Of a stretch of 64,000 nucleotides of DNA, positions 1-8,777 are shown in pieces (positions within the stretch are counted from its first letter, which is position 1; every line of letters starts with the position of its first letter). The notes beneath the pieces are model-generated. The model did not search any database. It was not told the DNA's origin and worked only from the letters and a program-made list of their open reading frames with translations. Position numbers and translations under genes: made by a program. The stretch is from CAVWUA01 sp963758025 (GTDB taxonomy: Bacteria > Planctomycetota > Planctomycetia > Isosphaerales > Isosphaeraceae): contig CAVWUA010000016.1 in assembly GCA_963758025.1 (NCBI GenBank), positions 124,001 to 188,000 of the forward strand, written 5' to 3'.

Positions 1-46
1 CGACCAGTCGCGAATGGAGTCGAAGCAAGGCATCTTTGCGGGCCAT
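1..46 (-). CDS. 5' end of a minus-strand gene, cut by the window edge
   Basis: Only the first 15 codons are present, reading MARKDALLRLHSRLV. The start is supported by a strong ribosome-binding site, GGAGGT, five bases upstream of the ATG on the minus strand. The charged, leucine-rich start resembles short, probably helical, planctomycete proteins, but the fragment is too short to assign a family. No function is claimed. Confidence 0.5.
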   Translation of the reverse strand, partial: MARKDALLRLHSRLV

Positions 47-480
47 GTTACACCTCCGGGTGTTGATCGCAACGAGTCGCGTCGGGCAAGCGGGGCCCCG
101 GCCCGTGATAACTCGTCCTTCGCGGCAAGCATATTATGCGCCGAGGGCAAGACCCTCCGAACGCTTTCAGTGAGATACAACGATACTACGTAGCACGGAG
201 ACAAAGGTTTGCCAAAAACCGAGAGGATTTTTCCGATCGTGCCGGACAGGTTCGATGAATCGGACGGATTGTGGCTTTTGGTAAACGTGGAGGTTTGCGG
301 AAGGACGCTGGCAAAGGCGCCATGTGGTGTGTCTTGAGGGTTACCTGTCGCCCGAAATGAGCGACGGATGACCCGGAAGGAAGCAGAATGCCGGAGCAAT
401 CATCGACGGCAGGGTTGATCCCCATGGAGCGGGAACATCGAGCTGGGTCGTGCAGATTTTACAAGACGAAATGCCAAAGT
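47..480. other. Intergenic region, no gene seen
   Basis: This 434-base stretch separates the edge gene from the 3' end of the zinc-ribbon membrane protein gene. The only open frame of note is a 79-codon minus-strand one at 186-425. It lacks a ribosome-binding site and shows no recognisable domain. The promoter of the edge gene should lie just right of position 46, but I see no convincing -35/-10 pair. Confidence 0.4.
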
Positions 481-3276
481 CTAGGGTAAAGATTCGTAAG
501 AAATGACGACGGCGTGGGGGCGGGAAATATCGCGGGCGAAGGTGATGTACTGGGTGCTATTGAGGCGGGTGATGATCCACTGCTCCCGTAACTCTCCCTG
601 GGTGGCCACGCGGGCGATCTGATTCGGCTTTCCAATGATGGTCTCGACCTCGGCACGGGTCAGGCCCAGGAACTGGACCTCGCCAGGTCGGCGGGCTGCC
701 TTGGGAGCGTCGTCTTTCGCCGCGGCCGGCTCGCTCTTGGCGGTATTGCGCGAGGCGGATTCCCAGAGGTCGCCGACCTGATGGTAACCCAGCCGCCGAA
801 ACGCGTTCGCGGTTTCCATGTTGCCGGGGTCAATGGTCCAGGCTTCCCGGAGAAGCTCGACGGCCGTGTCGCGGTCGTCAATCATTGTTTCAAACTGTCC
901 GGCCAGAAGCACACGCCCCTCGGCGTCCCGGCGGTTCAGCCGGCCACGCTGGTCTTCCAGCCAGCGACGGAGCAGAACGCGGGCGCGTTCGGGTTGATTC
1001 AGCTCCTCGCGGTAGGTCTTGGCCAGAGCCTCGACTTCAAACTTCCGAAGCGTGGCGACATTCTCGGCCTTCGTGTCCAGACCCATCTTCCGGAGCCGCT
1101 CGGCCACCTCGGGCCGGTCGGGGAGCGCCTGGCTGGCCTCGTCCGCCAGGGCGAGGGCCTGGTCGGGCTGCTGGGCGGCACGCGTCTCGATCCGTTTCTG
1201 AATGGCGTCGGCCAGCAAGGCACGATCCATCGCGGCGCGGGTTCTGGCGTCGGCCCGGCGGTACGTCCCGACGGGGTCGGCCTGGTAGGCGGCTTGCCAG
1301 CCGTCGAGGTCCGCTTGCTGGGACGACCTGGCTTCGGGGAAGAACGATTCGATCTCCGCGATCAAGGGGTCCAGCATGGCGACCGTCTCAGCCCCGGAAA
1401 GCTGGGCGCGGAAGGCGCCGTGGGCCAGAGCCGACGGTAACGGTTCGGGGACGTGCCGCTCGCGGGCTTCCCTGGCCAGGGCGAGTTGATCGTCCGGTTC
1501 CTCGGCGCTCGGCCCGTTGCTCGAAAATCTCGCCGGCCAGCGCACAGGCCTTTCCGTTGTAGGGCCTCATCGTCGTAGAGGGCTCCCCGGCTCTCGGCCC
1601 AGCGTGCCCAGGCGTCCCGGCGCTGGAGGTCGTTCGCCGCGAGCGTGGCGACACCTTTCTGGAACCGGGTGTGGTCATCGGGCTGAAGATCCAGGCTGAC
1701 GACGCGGAACGTGTAGGTGTTGCCCTGCTTGTGCAGGGTACCCCGCATGCGGATGGCCGGGGCGGGTCGCGATTGCCGGAAGCTCAGATGCGGCGGAAGC
1801 TGGAACGTGACCGGCGACTTGACAAGGCGAAGCTCGTCGAAGCCGATGTTCTTGTGGTACACCGTCTCGTCGATCCGCCCATCGACGACCATTTCGCGGC
1901 CGATCAGCTCGGGCCGTTTGGTCAGTTCCGCCGGGCTGACCTCGGGCACCCCTGGCGCGGAGGTCTGGATGCCGGTCAACAAGGCGGCGATCAGGGCGAG
2001 GCGGTGGCCGTTGTGGTCGCCGGTCCAGGCCAGGGGTTCGCCGCTGGTGGCGGGCCAGCCGAGCCGTTCGAGGGCCTTCCAACCCTGCTTGGTACTGATG
2101 AAGACGCCGCTGTCGGGATCGAGCCGGACGCGCCAGAGGCCATCATCGCCGAGCGTGACGTCAGCCAGTCGGCCGCCGAATGTGACGGGCGAGTCGATCT
2201 TGTAGTTGCGATCCTCAAAGAGCTGGAAGCCGGACAGGTCGATGATGCCGTGCTTGCCGCTGGCGAAGATCTGGTAGTCCAGCCCGTAGCCGCGGCCTTC
2301 ACGTGGAAGGCTGGCGATGTGGGCGTCGATGATCACCGAACGCCCCTTGTTCAGCGAGTGCTGGAACCACTCCGAGCCATCGGTCCGGGTGGCGACCGCC
2401 TCGACGATCTCCTCCACCGATGTGCTGGCCAGGTCGGCCACGAGGGCCGCCTCCTCGGCGTACTGGCGTGCCTTCGCCGCGCGGTCGTCCTCCAGTTCCT
2501 CGAAGGCTCTGGCGGCGATTCTCAGCTTCTTCTTGGCAACGTCGAACTGACCCTCCTGCAACGCCTTGAGGCCCTCGGTCTGGTTCTCCTCGGCGACCTG
2601 CGGCAGGTTCTCCCAGGCGCTGACGCAACATCTCGAAGCCGATCGTGCCGACGACCAGGATGACGACGCCAAGAAACGCCAGAACGTGCCGGTGCCGCTT
2701 CAGCCGCTCGGCCAGTCCGGGCCGATCGGGTACGCGGATCATCGGTCGGCCTGGTTCGGCCGGCGCCTCGGAAACGGCGGTCCGGGCCGCCGCGTGGCGT
2801 CGGGAAGGTTCGGGTTTCCTTCGAGGCGCGGCGGCGGGAGCCGCCTCCGGCCGGCGCTTCGGACGCGGACGGGGTGACGATGCCGGCGCGACAGGCGTCT
2901 CCTCACTCGCCGGTTCGGGCTCTGGCTCCTGCCGCGGCTCGGGAACGTCGTCTTCCCACTGGATCTCGGCGTCGGTCGGTTCGACCGTCGTGAACGGGTC
3001 GGTCAGCTCGATCGGTCCCTCGGGCACGACCGGCGCCTCGGCGGCCGGGCGTCGCTTCGGCTTCGCTTCGGGCACGGGAGGCTCGGGCAAGGGGCTGCGA
3101 GGCAGGACGAACACCCCCTCACCGCACGCCGGGCAGCGCAGGGCCTGGTATCCCTCGGTCCGCTGCCCGCGCAGGGTGTGCCCCTCCGGGCAGGAAACGC
3201 GGTAATACTGGGGCCTGGGGGCCTCCTGCGGCCCGAGACCCCTGAGCATCTTCCGCGCTTGGCCCAGCAGGTTCAA
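481..3276 (-). CDS. Zinc-ribbon, Pro-rich, single-pass membrane protein with long C-terminal domain (frame-broken)
   Basis: I do not recognise a named family. Read across the breaks, the product is about 930 residues. Residues 29-52 hold a ribbon-like motif (CPEGH, then CPAC). A long Pro/Glu/Arg-rich linker follows, then one membrane helix near residues 200-217 (VLAFLGVVILVVGTIGF). The rest is a large, probably extracytoplasmic region with helical segments. The start is TTG at 3276, preceded by GGGGAG. The frame breaks near 2617 (one extra base; restoring it joins EMLRQR to WENLPQVAEE) and twice near 1530-1560. Protein quality is good on both sides, so sequence error is more likely than decay. 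The architecture looks like a planctomycete-specific surface or signalling protein. Its N-terminal ribbon would be cytoplasmic. Confidence 0.6.
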
Positions 3277-3414
3277 TGGAACGGACTCCCCGAGGTCAAG
3301 ACGAGCGGCGAGAGCAACGAGACGGGCCGTCGAAGGACCAAAAGCCCTTCGGCGGGATGCCCTGAACGCCAGAACGTGAACGACATCCTATTATCAAACG
3401 GCCCGGCACGCGGG

Positions 3415-4845
3415 TCAACCGGCCACGGGTGGATGGCGCAGCAAAGGGGCGATCACGCGTCCCCCCACGTCGGTCAGTCGCTCCTGTCGGCCGTTGTGGG
3501 GAATGGTCAGGCGGGTGTGGTCCAGGCCCAGCAGGTGCAGGATCGTCGCGTGCCAGTCGCGGACGTGCGCCGGGTCTTCAACGGCGCGATAGCCGAAGTC
3601 GTCCGTCCGGCCGACCGAAACGCCCCCTTTCACGCCGCCGCCGGCCATCCAGCCGGTGAAACCGTGCGGGTTGTGGTCGCGGCCGATCTTCGCCTGCGAG
3701 ACGGGCATCCGGCCGAACTCGCCGCCCCAGAGGACCAGCGTCTCGTCGAGCAACCCTCGGCGCTTCAGGTCGGTGATCAATCCGGCAATGGGCCGGTCGG
3801 TCTCGGCGGCATGGAGCCGGTGGTTGGTTTCGAGGTCTTCATGGGCATCCCAGTTGTCGGTGAACCCGCCGCCGCCCCCGGAATAGACCTGCACGAACCG
3901 CACCCCGCGCTCGACCAGCCGGCGGGCGATCAGCAGACGGCGGCCGAACGGCGCCGTGACGGGATCATCCAGCCCGTAAAGTCGTCGCGTCTCGGCAGTT
4001 TCGCCGCTCAGATCGACCGCCTCGGGGGCCTCGGCCTGCATCCGGAAGGCCAGCTCATACGACTGGATGCGGGCCTCCAGCGCATCCTCGCCGGAGTGCG
4101 CATCGAGATGCGCGTGATTCAAGGCGGCGAGCAGGTCGCGCTTGGCCTGTTCCTGGGCCGGAGCGATCTCGGGCGGCGGGGTCAGGTCGAGGATCGGCGG
4201 GCCTTCGGTCCGCAAGGGGGTTCCCTGGAACGAGGCGGGCATGTACCCGGCCGACCAGTTCGGTGGTCCACCGATCGGCCCGCCGCGGTCGTCGCACAGG
4301 ACGACAAACCCCGGCAGATTCCGGTTCTCGGTCCCCAGCCCATAGGTCGCCCAGCTTCCCAGGCAAGGGTGTCCGGGGCGGGTCCGGCCGGTGTTCATCT
4401 GGAAGAGGGCCGGAGCGTGGTTGTTGCTGTCGGAGTGCAACGATCGGATGATGGCGATCTCGTCGATGACCTCCGCCAGGTGCGGCAGGAGTTCCGAAAC
4501 CCACTGTCCGCTCTCGCCGTGCCGCCGGAACCGGAACGGGCTGGCCATCAAGGGGCCGGGATTGCCGAAGAAGACGTCGGGGCGTTCGCCGGTCGGCAGG
4601 GGTTGCCCGTGCCGCTTCTGGAGTTCGGGCTTCGGGTCGAACAGGTCGATCTGGCTCGGCCCGCCGTACATGAACAGGTGGATGACGCTTCGCGCTGAGG
4701 CCCGATGGTGCGGCGTCCGGATCGCGAGCGCATCGGCGGACGCCTCCTCGCGTTGCAGGAGGTCCCAGAGCGCCAGCAAGCCGAACCCGGCGCCGGTTCG
4801 CTGGAGAAACGCGCGCCGGGTGGAGTTGGGGAGGGAGTCGTTCAA
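3415..4845 (-). CDS. DUF1501 family secreted protein (sulfatase-like fold)
   Basis: This intact 476-residue protein belongs to the DUF1501 family, which is greatly expanded in planctomycetes and has an alkaline-phosphatase/sulfatase-like fold. A twin-arginine signal is visible at residues 10-16 (RRAFLQR) followed by a hydrophobic stretch, so export in folded form by Tat is likely. Family hallmarks include HLFMYGGPSQIDLFDPKPEL near residue 55, NWDAHEDL near residue 300, and VLWGGEFGRMP near residue 355. The start is TTG at 4845, after GAGAG. In most planctomycete genomes this gene sits beside a DUF1549/DUF1553 gene. Here that partner is about 10 kb away at 15476-17697. The substrate is unknown; roles in sulfated-polymer breakdown have been proposed for the family. 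Confidence 0.85.
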   Translation of the reverse strand: MNDSLPNSTRRAFLQRTGAGFGLLALWDLLQREEASADALAIRTPHHRASARSVIHLFMYGGPSQIDLFDPKPELQKRHGQPLPTGERPDVFFGNPGPLMASPFRFRRHGESGQWVSELLPHLAEVIDEIAIIRSLHSDSNNHAPALFQMNTGRTRPGHPCLGSWATYGLGTENRNLPGFVVLCDDRGGPIGGPPNWSAGYMPASFQGTPLRTEGPPILDLTPPPEIAPAQEQAKRDLLAALNHAHLDAHSGEDALEARIQSYELAFRMQAEAPEAVDLSGETAETRRLYGLDDPVTAPFGRRLLIARRLVERGVRFVQVYSGGGGGFTDNWDAHEDLETNHRLHAAETDRPIAGLITDLKRRGLLDETLVLWGGEFGRMPVSQAKIGRDHNPHGFTGWMAGGGVKGGVSVGRTDDFGYRAVEDPAHVRDWHATILHLLGLDHTRLTIPHNGRQERLTDVGGRVIAPLLRHPPVAG

Positions 4846-5032
4846 GATTCACTCTCTGGGGAGGACGATTTGCCTCGAAGATGCAGATCCATGATAACGG
4901 CGACAGACCCCGGACTTGAAGGGCGATACGAGTGCCCGATGTGACGAGCTTGACCGGCGCGTTTTCGGGGGCGTCTCGGGGTTGGTCGAGCGGGCCCGCC
5001 CGTGGCCTTTGTGAGTCCGACCGGCCCCTGGC

Positions 5033-8000
5033 TCAATCCTTCCGGTCCCCTCGGTAGCCGGGGCCTCTCAGGACCCTGCCGGGGAGGGCGGCGGTCGGCG
5101 CGCTGTCGTCGAGCACGAGCTGCCCGTTGACGATGACGAATCGCACGCCCTCGGAGGTCTGGCCAGGCTCGGCCAGGGTGGCCCGGTCGCGGATCTGCTC
5201 GGGGTCGAAGACGACGATGTCCGCCGCCAGTCCCTCGGCGAGTCGTCCGCGATCGTGCAGGCCGACCGCGTTGGCGGCCACGGATGTCATCCGGGCGACG
5301 GCTTGCTCCAGGCTCAGCACCCCCAACTCCCGCACGTAGCGCGACAGGACCCGCGGGAACGAGCCGTAGGCGCGGGGATGGGTGGCGATCGAGGAGCCGC
5401 CGGCCGGGCCGACGTCGGTGTCGAACGAGATGAACTCCTGCCGCATCGCCTTGATCTTGTTCGCCTCGGACATGCTGCGGGGCAGCGCGAAGGCCCCGGA
5501 ACGGACCACGTCGAAGAAGACGTCCCAGGGATCTTTGTTCAGGGAACGGGCGATCTCGCCGAGGCTCCGGCCGTCGCGCCCTTTGTACGGCTCGGCCGTC
5601 ATGCCGCCCAGCACGACGTTGTCCCAGTCGCGGCCGATGTGCCGATACCAGTTCTCCCAGGGGTCTTCCCCCTCCATCTCCCGGCGGATCTCGGCGCGCC
5701 GGTCCGGGTCCTCGATCCTCCGGAGCAGCCCGGCCCGGCCTTCCGCCGAGTGGCGGGGGTGGATGAATGAATCGATGCCGAGACCGTTGTTGAGGTACGG
5801 ATAGATGTCGGCATCGACCTGCTGACCGCCCGCTCGCGCGGCCTTGATCCGGGCGAGGGCCAGGTCCATCTTCGGCCAGTTGGCCCGCCCGGCGGCCTTC
5901 AGGTGGAAGATGTGGACCGGCACGCCCGCCTGCTGGCCGATGGCGAGCGCCTCGTCGATGGCTTCAAGGAGGCGGTCCCCCTCGTTGCGCATGTGGGTAT
6001 AGTAGGCGCCACCGTGTTCCCCCGCCACGCGGGCCAGGGCGACGATCTCCCCGGTCGGCGCGTACACCGCGGGCGGGTAGATCAGCGAGGTGGACAGACC
6101 GATGGCCCCCGCCTCCATCCCTTCGCGGACGAGCTCCTCCATCCGCTTCAGCTCCTCCGGCGTGGCCTCCCGGTCCGTCTCTCCGAGAACGAGCCGTCGC
6201 ACCTGAGTGTGACCGACGGTCTGCACCGCGTTGATCGGCATGCCGGTGCGGTCGAGTGCCTGGAAGAATTCGGCCATCGTCGTCCAGCCGGCGCGCTCGG
6301 CCGCCTCGCCGGCCAGGGGGGCGTCGGAATCCCCCTCGCCGGCGTTGATGGTGGTGATCCCCTGCGTCAGCAGGTTGTCGCCGGCGCGGGGATTTTTGAG
6401 AAACGGGGCCGCCGTCTGACCCATCATGTCGATGAAGCCCGGCGCCACGACCAGGCCCGTCGCATCGACGATCCGCCGGGCGTCCGCCTCGCCCAGCCGG
6501 CCGATCGCCGCGATCTTGCCGCCACGGATTGCCAGGTCGCCGCGATACCAGGGGGTGCCGCAGCCGTCCACGATCCGGCCGTTGGTGATGATCAGGTCGT
6601 AGGCCGGTCCCGTCGCCCGGGCGGCCCCATCGGCGGGCGTATCCGTATCCGCGGCCCGGGCCAGCTCGACCCAGTGCGGGAGGTGGAAATGGTCCGCGCC
6701 GATCGCCGCCCCGACGCCCGTCAGCCGATCGCCCCGGGGGTCGAGCCCGAATTCAATCGTCACCGGGCCGTGAAAATCCTTTCGGGTTGGGAGCTTGCCC
6801 TCCAGGGACGCGACCAGACGCCCTCTTTGCATCGACACGTCCTTCAGGCGTACCGGGGGCTCGGCACCGAACGTGGCGCGGACCTCGGTGGGGGTTTGAA
6901 CCTCCAGCCCCAGGGGGATGTCGCCGTCGGGATGGGCAAGCCGGCCTTTCCACGTCCCGATCAGTTCTCCGGGAAGTCCGGCGGGACGGGAATCTTCGGG
7001 GGTCCCCGCCTGGTTGGCTTCGTCCCGTGTCTCGGTGTCGGGGAATAGGGCCTCGCTGAGGCGCCGGGTGATCTCACGCGTCACGGCGGGGGTGTCGCTG
7101 TTGAGCAGCACGACGAACGCGGCATCGTCGTCGGGATAGAGGCGCAGCATGGTCGAGACGCCCGGCATGCCGCCACTGTGTGAGATGCAACGTCGGCCAC
7201 GCTCGTCGGTGATCGCCCAGCCGATCCCCACGCCGGTGCCCTCGCCCCGGTCGCCGGTCTTCTCCCGCATCGCGCGGGCGTGCCTCTCGTCGAGAATGCG
7301 GACGCCGTCGAGCTCGCCGTCCCGGAGGTGCATCCGGGCGAACCGCGCGAGGTCGTTGGCGCTGCTCCAGATGGCCGAGGCGCCGGGGTGATCGAACTCG
7401 TAGTGACCCACGGGCACGAAGCGCCCGGCCACGTCCAACGTATAGGGGATGGCGGCGTCGGCCTCGAAGCCGGGCCGGATGCGGTCGGAGGTTCGGGACA
7501 TGCCCAGTGGGTCATACACCTCCTGCTCCATGAACGATCGCCAGGGCACGCCGGAGACAACCTCGGTGATGTAGCCCAGAATGCCGAAGCCGAGGTTGGA
7601 ATATTCTCCCGACTCGCCCGGCTTCTTCGAGGCGAAGCCATAGAGCCGGATCGTCTCGTCCATCGGCGGGGGCTGGTGGCCGTCGTAGAAGAAGTTGTAG
7701 TGGACCGGCAGGCCGGACGTGTGGTTGGCCAGCCGTCGCACGGTCATCGCGTCGGCCTGGCCGAGCGGGGCGCGAAGTTTCGGCCCCGGGAGGTAGCGGT
7801 TCGCCGGCGCATCGAGGTCGATCCGGCCCCGTTCCACCAGGATCATCAGGCCCGTGGCCGTGATCGGCTTGGAGATCGACGCCAGGCGGTAGATCGTGTC
7901 GGGCGTGGCTCGCGTGCCGGTTCGGCGGTCGGCCAGGCCGAAGCCTTCGGCCCAGAGCGTCTCGTCCCCCTTGATCACCACGACGGCAACCGAAGCGGCG

Positions 8001-8167
8001 TTCCCCCCGGCGACCTGTTCCTCGATGACGGCCCGCACCGCCTGGAAGGGCTCGGGGATGTCGGCGAAGGCGGCCTGGTACGCCATCGCCGCGCCGCTGA
8101 TCCCGAGAAGGATCGCCCGGACAACGCCCCCCAGTGGTCTTCGCCGCGTGAGAGTCTTGGTTCGCAT
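5033..8167 (-). CDS. Fusion of a serine beta-lactamase-fold (S12) domain and a D-aminoacylase-like amidohydrolase
   Basis: This intact protein has 1044 residues. ATG 8167 is chosen because GAGGTGATCCG precedes it and the next residues form a signal peptide (RRRPLGGVVRAILLGISGAA). Residues 40 to about 400 are a class C beta-lactamase/D-peptidase domain. It has SISK at 97-100 (SxxK), YSN in YSNLGFGILG, and an HSGG motif (third box). A linker domain typical of S12 proteins follows. From about residue 525 an N-acyl-D-amino-acid deacylase-like amidohydrolase begins (LIITNGRIVDGCG), with HMRNEGDRLLEAI and HIFHLKAAG later. The usual metal-binding HxH after GFID is replaced by GFIDMMGQ. Both halves act on D-amino-acid-containing substrates, so a role in scavenging or remodelling D-peptides outside the cytoplasm is inferred. 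Confidence 0.85.
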   Translation of the reverse strand: MRTKTLTRRRPLGGVVRAILLGISGAAMAYQAAFADIPEPFQAVRAVIEEQVAGGNAASVAVVVIKGDETLWAEGFGLADRRTGTRATPDTIYRLASISKPITATGLMILVERGRIDLDAPANRYLPGPKLRAPLGQADAMTVRRLANHTSGLPVHYNFFYDGHQPPPMDETIRLYGFASKKPGESGEYSNLGFGILGYITEVVSGVPWRSFMEQEVYDPLGMSRTSDRIRPGFEADAAIPYTLDVAGRFVPVGHYEFDHPGASAIWSSANDLARFARMHLRDGELDGVRILDERHARAMREKTGDRGEGTGVGIGWAITDERGRRCISHSGGMPGVSTMLRLYPDDDAAFVVLLNSDTPAVTREITRRLSEALFPDTETRDEANQAGTPEDSRPAGLPGELIGTWKGRLAHPDGDIPLGLEVQTPTEVRATFGAEPPVRLKDVSMQRGRLVASLEGKLPTRKDFHGPVTIEFGLDPRGDRLTGVGAAIGADHFHLPHWVELARAADTDTPADGAARATGPAYDLIITNGRIVDGCGTPWYRGDLAIRGGKIAAIGRLGEADARRIVDATGLVVAPGFIDMMGQTAAPFLKNPRAGDNLLTQGITTINAGEGDSDAPLAGEAAERAGWTTMAEFFQALDRTGMPINAVQTVGHTQVRRLVLGETDREATPEELKRMEELVREGMEAGAIGLSTSLIYPPAVYAPTGEIVALARVAGEHGGAYYTHMRNEGDRLLEAIDEALAIGQQAGVPVHIFHLKAAGRANWPKMDLALARIKAARAGGQQVDADIYPYLNNGLGIDSFIHPRHSAEGRAGLLRRIEDPDRRAEIRREMEGEDPWENWYRHIGRDWDNVVLGGMTAEPYKGRDGRSLGEIARSLNKDPWDVFFDVVRSGAFALPRSMSEANKIKAMRQEFISFDTDVGPAGGSSIATHPRAYGSFPRVLSRYVRELGVLSLEQAVARMTSVAANAVGLHDRGRLAEGLAADIVVFDPEQIRDRATLAEPGQTSEGVRFVIVNGQLVLDDSAPTAALPGRVLRGPGYRGDRKD

Positions 8168-8321
8168 CGGATCACCTCGATCGTGGCGTCTCGGAAAGAA
8201 CCTCATTATCAACGCGGTTGGTGAGTGGGTCGAGAGGGGGCCTCGGAACTTCCCATCGGCTTCCGCGCCCGGACCTCGCGGGGTTCTTCGATTCTTTCGG
8301 GCGAGCTTCTCCGCTCGACTC

Positions 8322-8367
8322 TTGACAGGTGGCCACAACTGTAGTCAAGATGTCGCTACAGTTGTGG
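8322..8367 (+). promoter_or_regulatory. Promoter and palindromic BlaI-type operator
   Basis: A perfect -35 box TTGACA lies at 8322-8327. A perfect 12-base inverted repeat follows: CCACAACTGTAG at 8333-8344 and CTACAGTTGTGG at 8356-8367, with an 11-base spacer. Each half contains TACAGTTGT, close to the TACA/TGTA core bound by BlaI/MecI repressors. A weak -10 (CAAGAT, 8346-8351) falls inside the palindrome spacer. It sits 18 bases before the blaI-like ATG at 8385. Autorepression by the encoded BlaI protein is inferred. The same site could also affect the divergent gene starting at 8167. Confidence 0.7.
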
Positions 8368-8384
8368 TCAGTGGAGTCGTTGTG

Positions 8385-8777
8385 ATGGCGCGTGGTCTGC
8401 AGATTTCGGATTCGGAATGGGACGTCATGGAGCGGATCTGGGCGGCCGGGCCGTGCACGGCGGCGGACGTCATCCGGCCGCTGCGCGCGACGCATGATTG
8501 GAACCACAGCACGATTCGCACGCTCCTGGCGCGGCTTGTCGAAAAGGGGGCTCTGGCCTACGACGTCGACGGATCGCGGTATATCTACCGGGCTGCCGTA
8601 TCCCGTGAAGATTGTGTGCGTCAGGAAGGACGCTCGTTTTTGAAGAAGGCGTTCGGCGGCGACGTCGCGGCGCTGCTCACACACTTTGTCGAGGAATCTT
8701 CGCTTGATCGCGACCAGATAGAGCAACTCCGTCAACTGCTCGCTCAGAAAAAGAACTCCAGGGAGAAACGGACATGA
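8385..8777 (+). CDS. BlaI/MecI/CopY-family transcriptional repressor
   Basis: This 130-residue winged-helix repressor is complete. Family features are the opening SDSEWDVMERIWAAGPCTAA, the recognition-helix region HSTIRTLLARLVEKGAL, the wing YDVDGSRYIYRAAVSRED, and a helical C-terminal dimerisation tail. BlaI repressors bind palindromes as dimers and are inactivated when a partner M56 peptidase signals. The ATG lies just after the palindromic operator and its stop overlaps the start of the M56 gene (ATGA, 8774-8777), so the two are translationally coupled. Nothing in it indicates beta-lactam resistance as such. In planctomycetes these pairs are numerous and their signals are mostly unknown. 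Confidence 0.9.
   Translation: MARGLQISDSEWDVMERIWAAGPCTAADVIRPLRATHDWNHSTIRTLLARLVEKGALAYDVDGSRYIYRAAVSREDCVRQEGRSFLKKAFGGDVAALLTHFVEESSLDRDQIEQLRQLLAQKKNSREKRT

Noticed and set aside
186..425. 79-codon minus-strand open frame in the left intergenic region
   Set aside because: No ribosome-binding site, low-complexity Ser/Arg/Pro-rich product and no recognisable domain; in GC-rich DNA such frames arise by chance.
1671..2663. Long plus-strand open frame opposite the zinc-ribbon membrane protein
   Set aside because: It mirrors the codon-position GC bias of the real minus-strand gene and gives no recognisable protein.
3178..4698. 506-codon plus-strand open frame opposite the DUF1501 gene
   Set aside because: Antisense shadow of an intact gene with clear family motifs.
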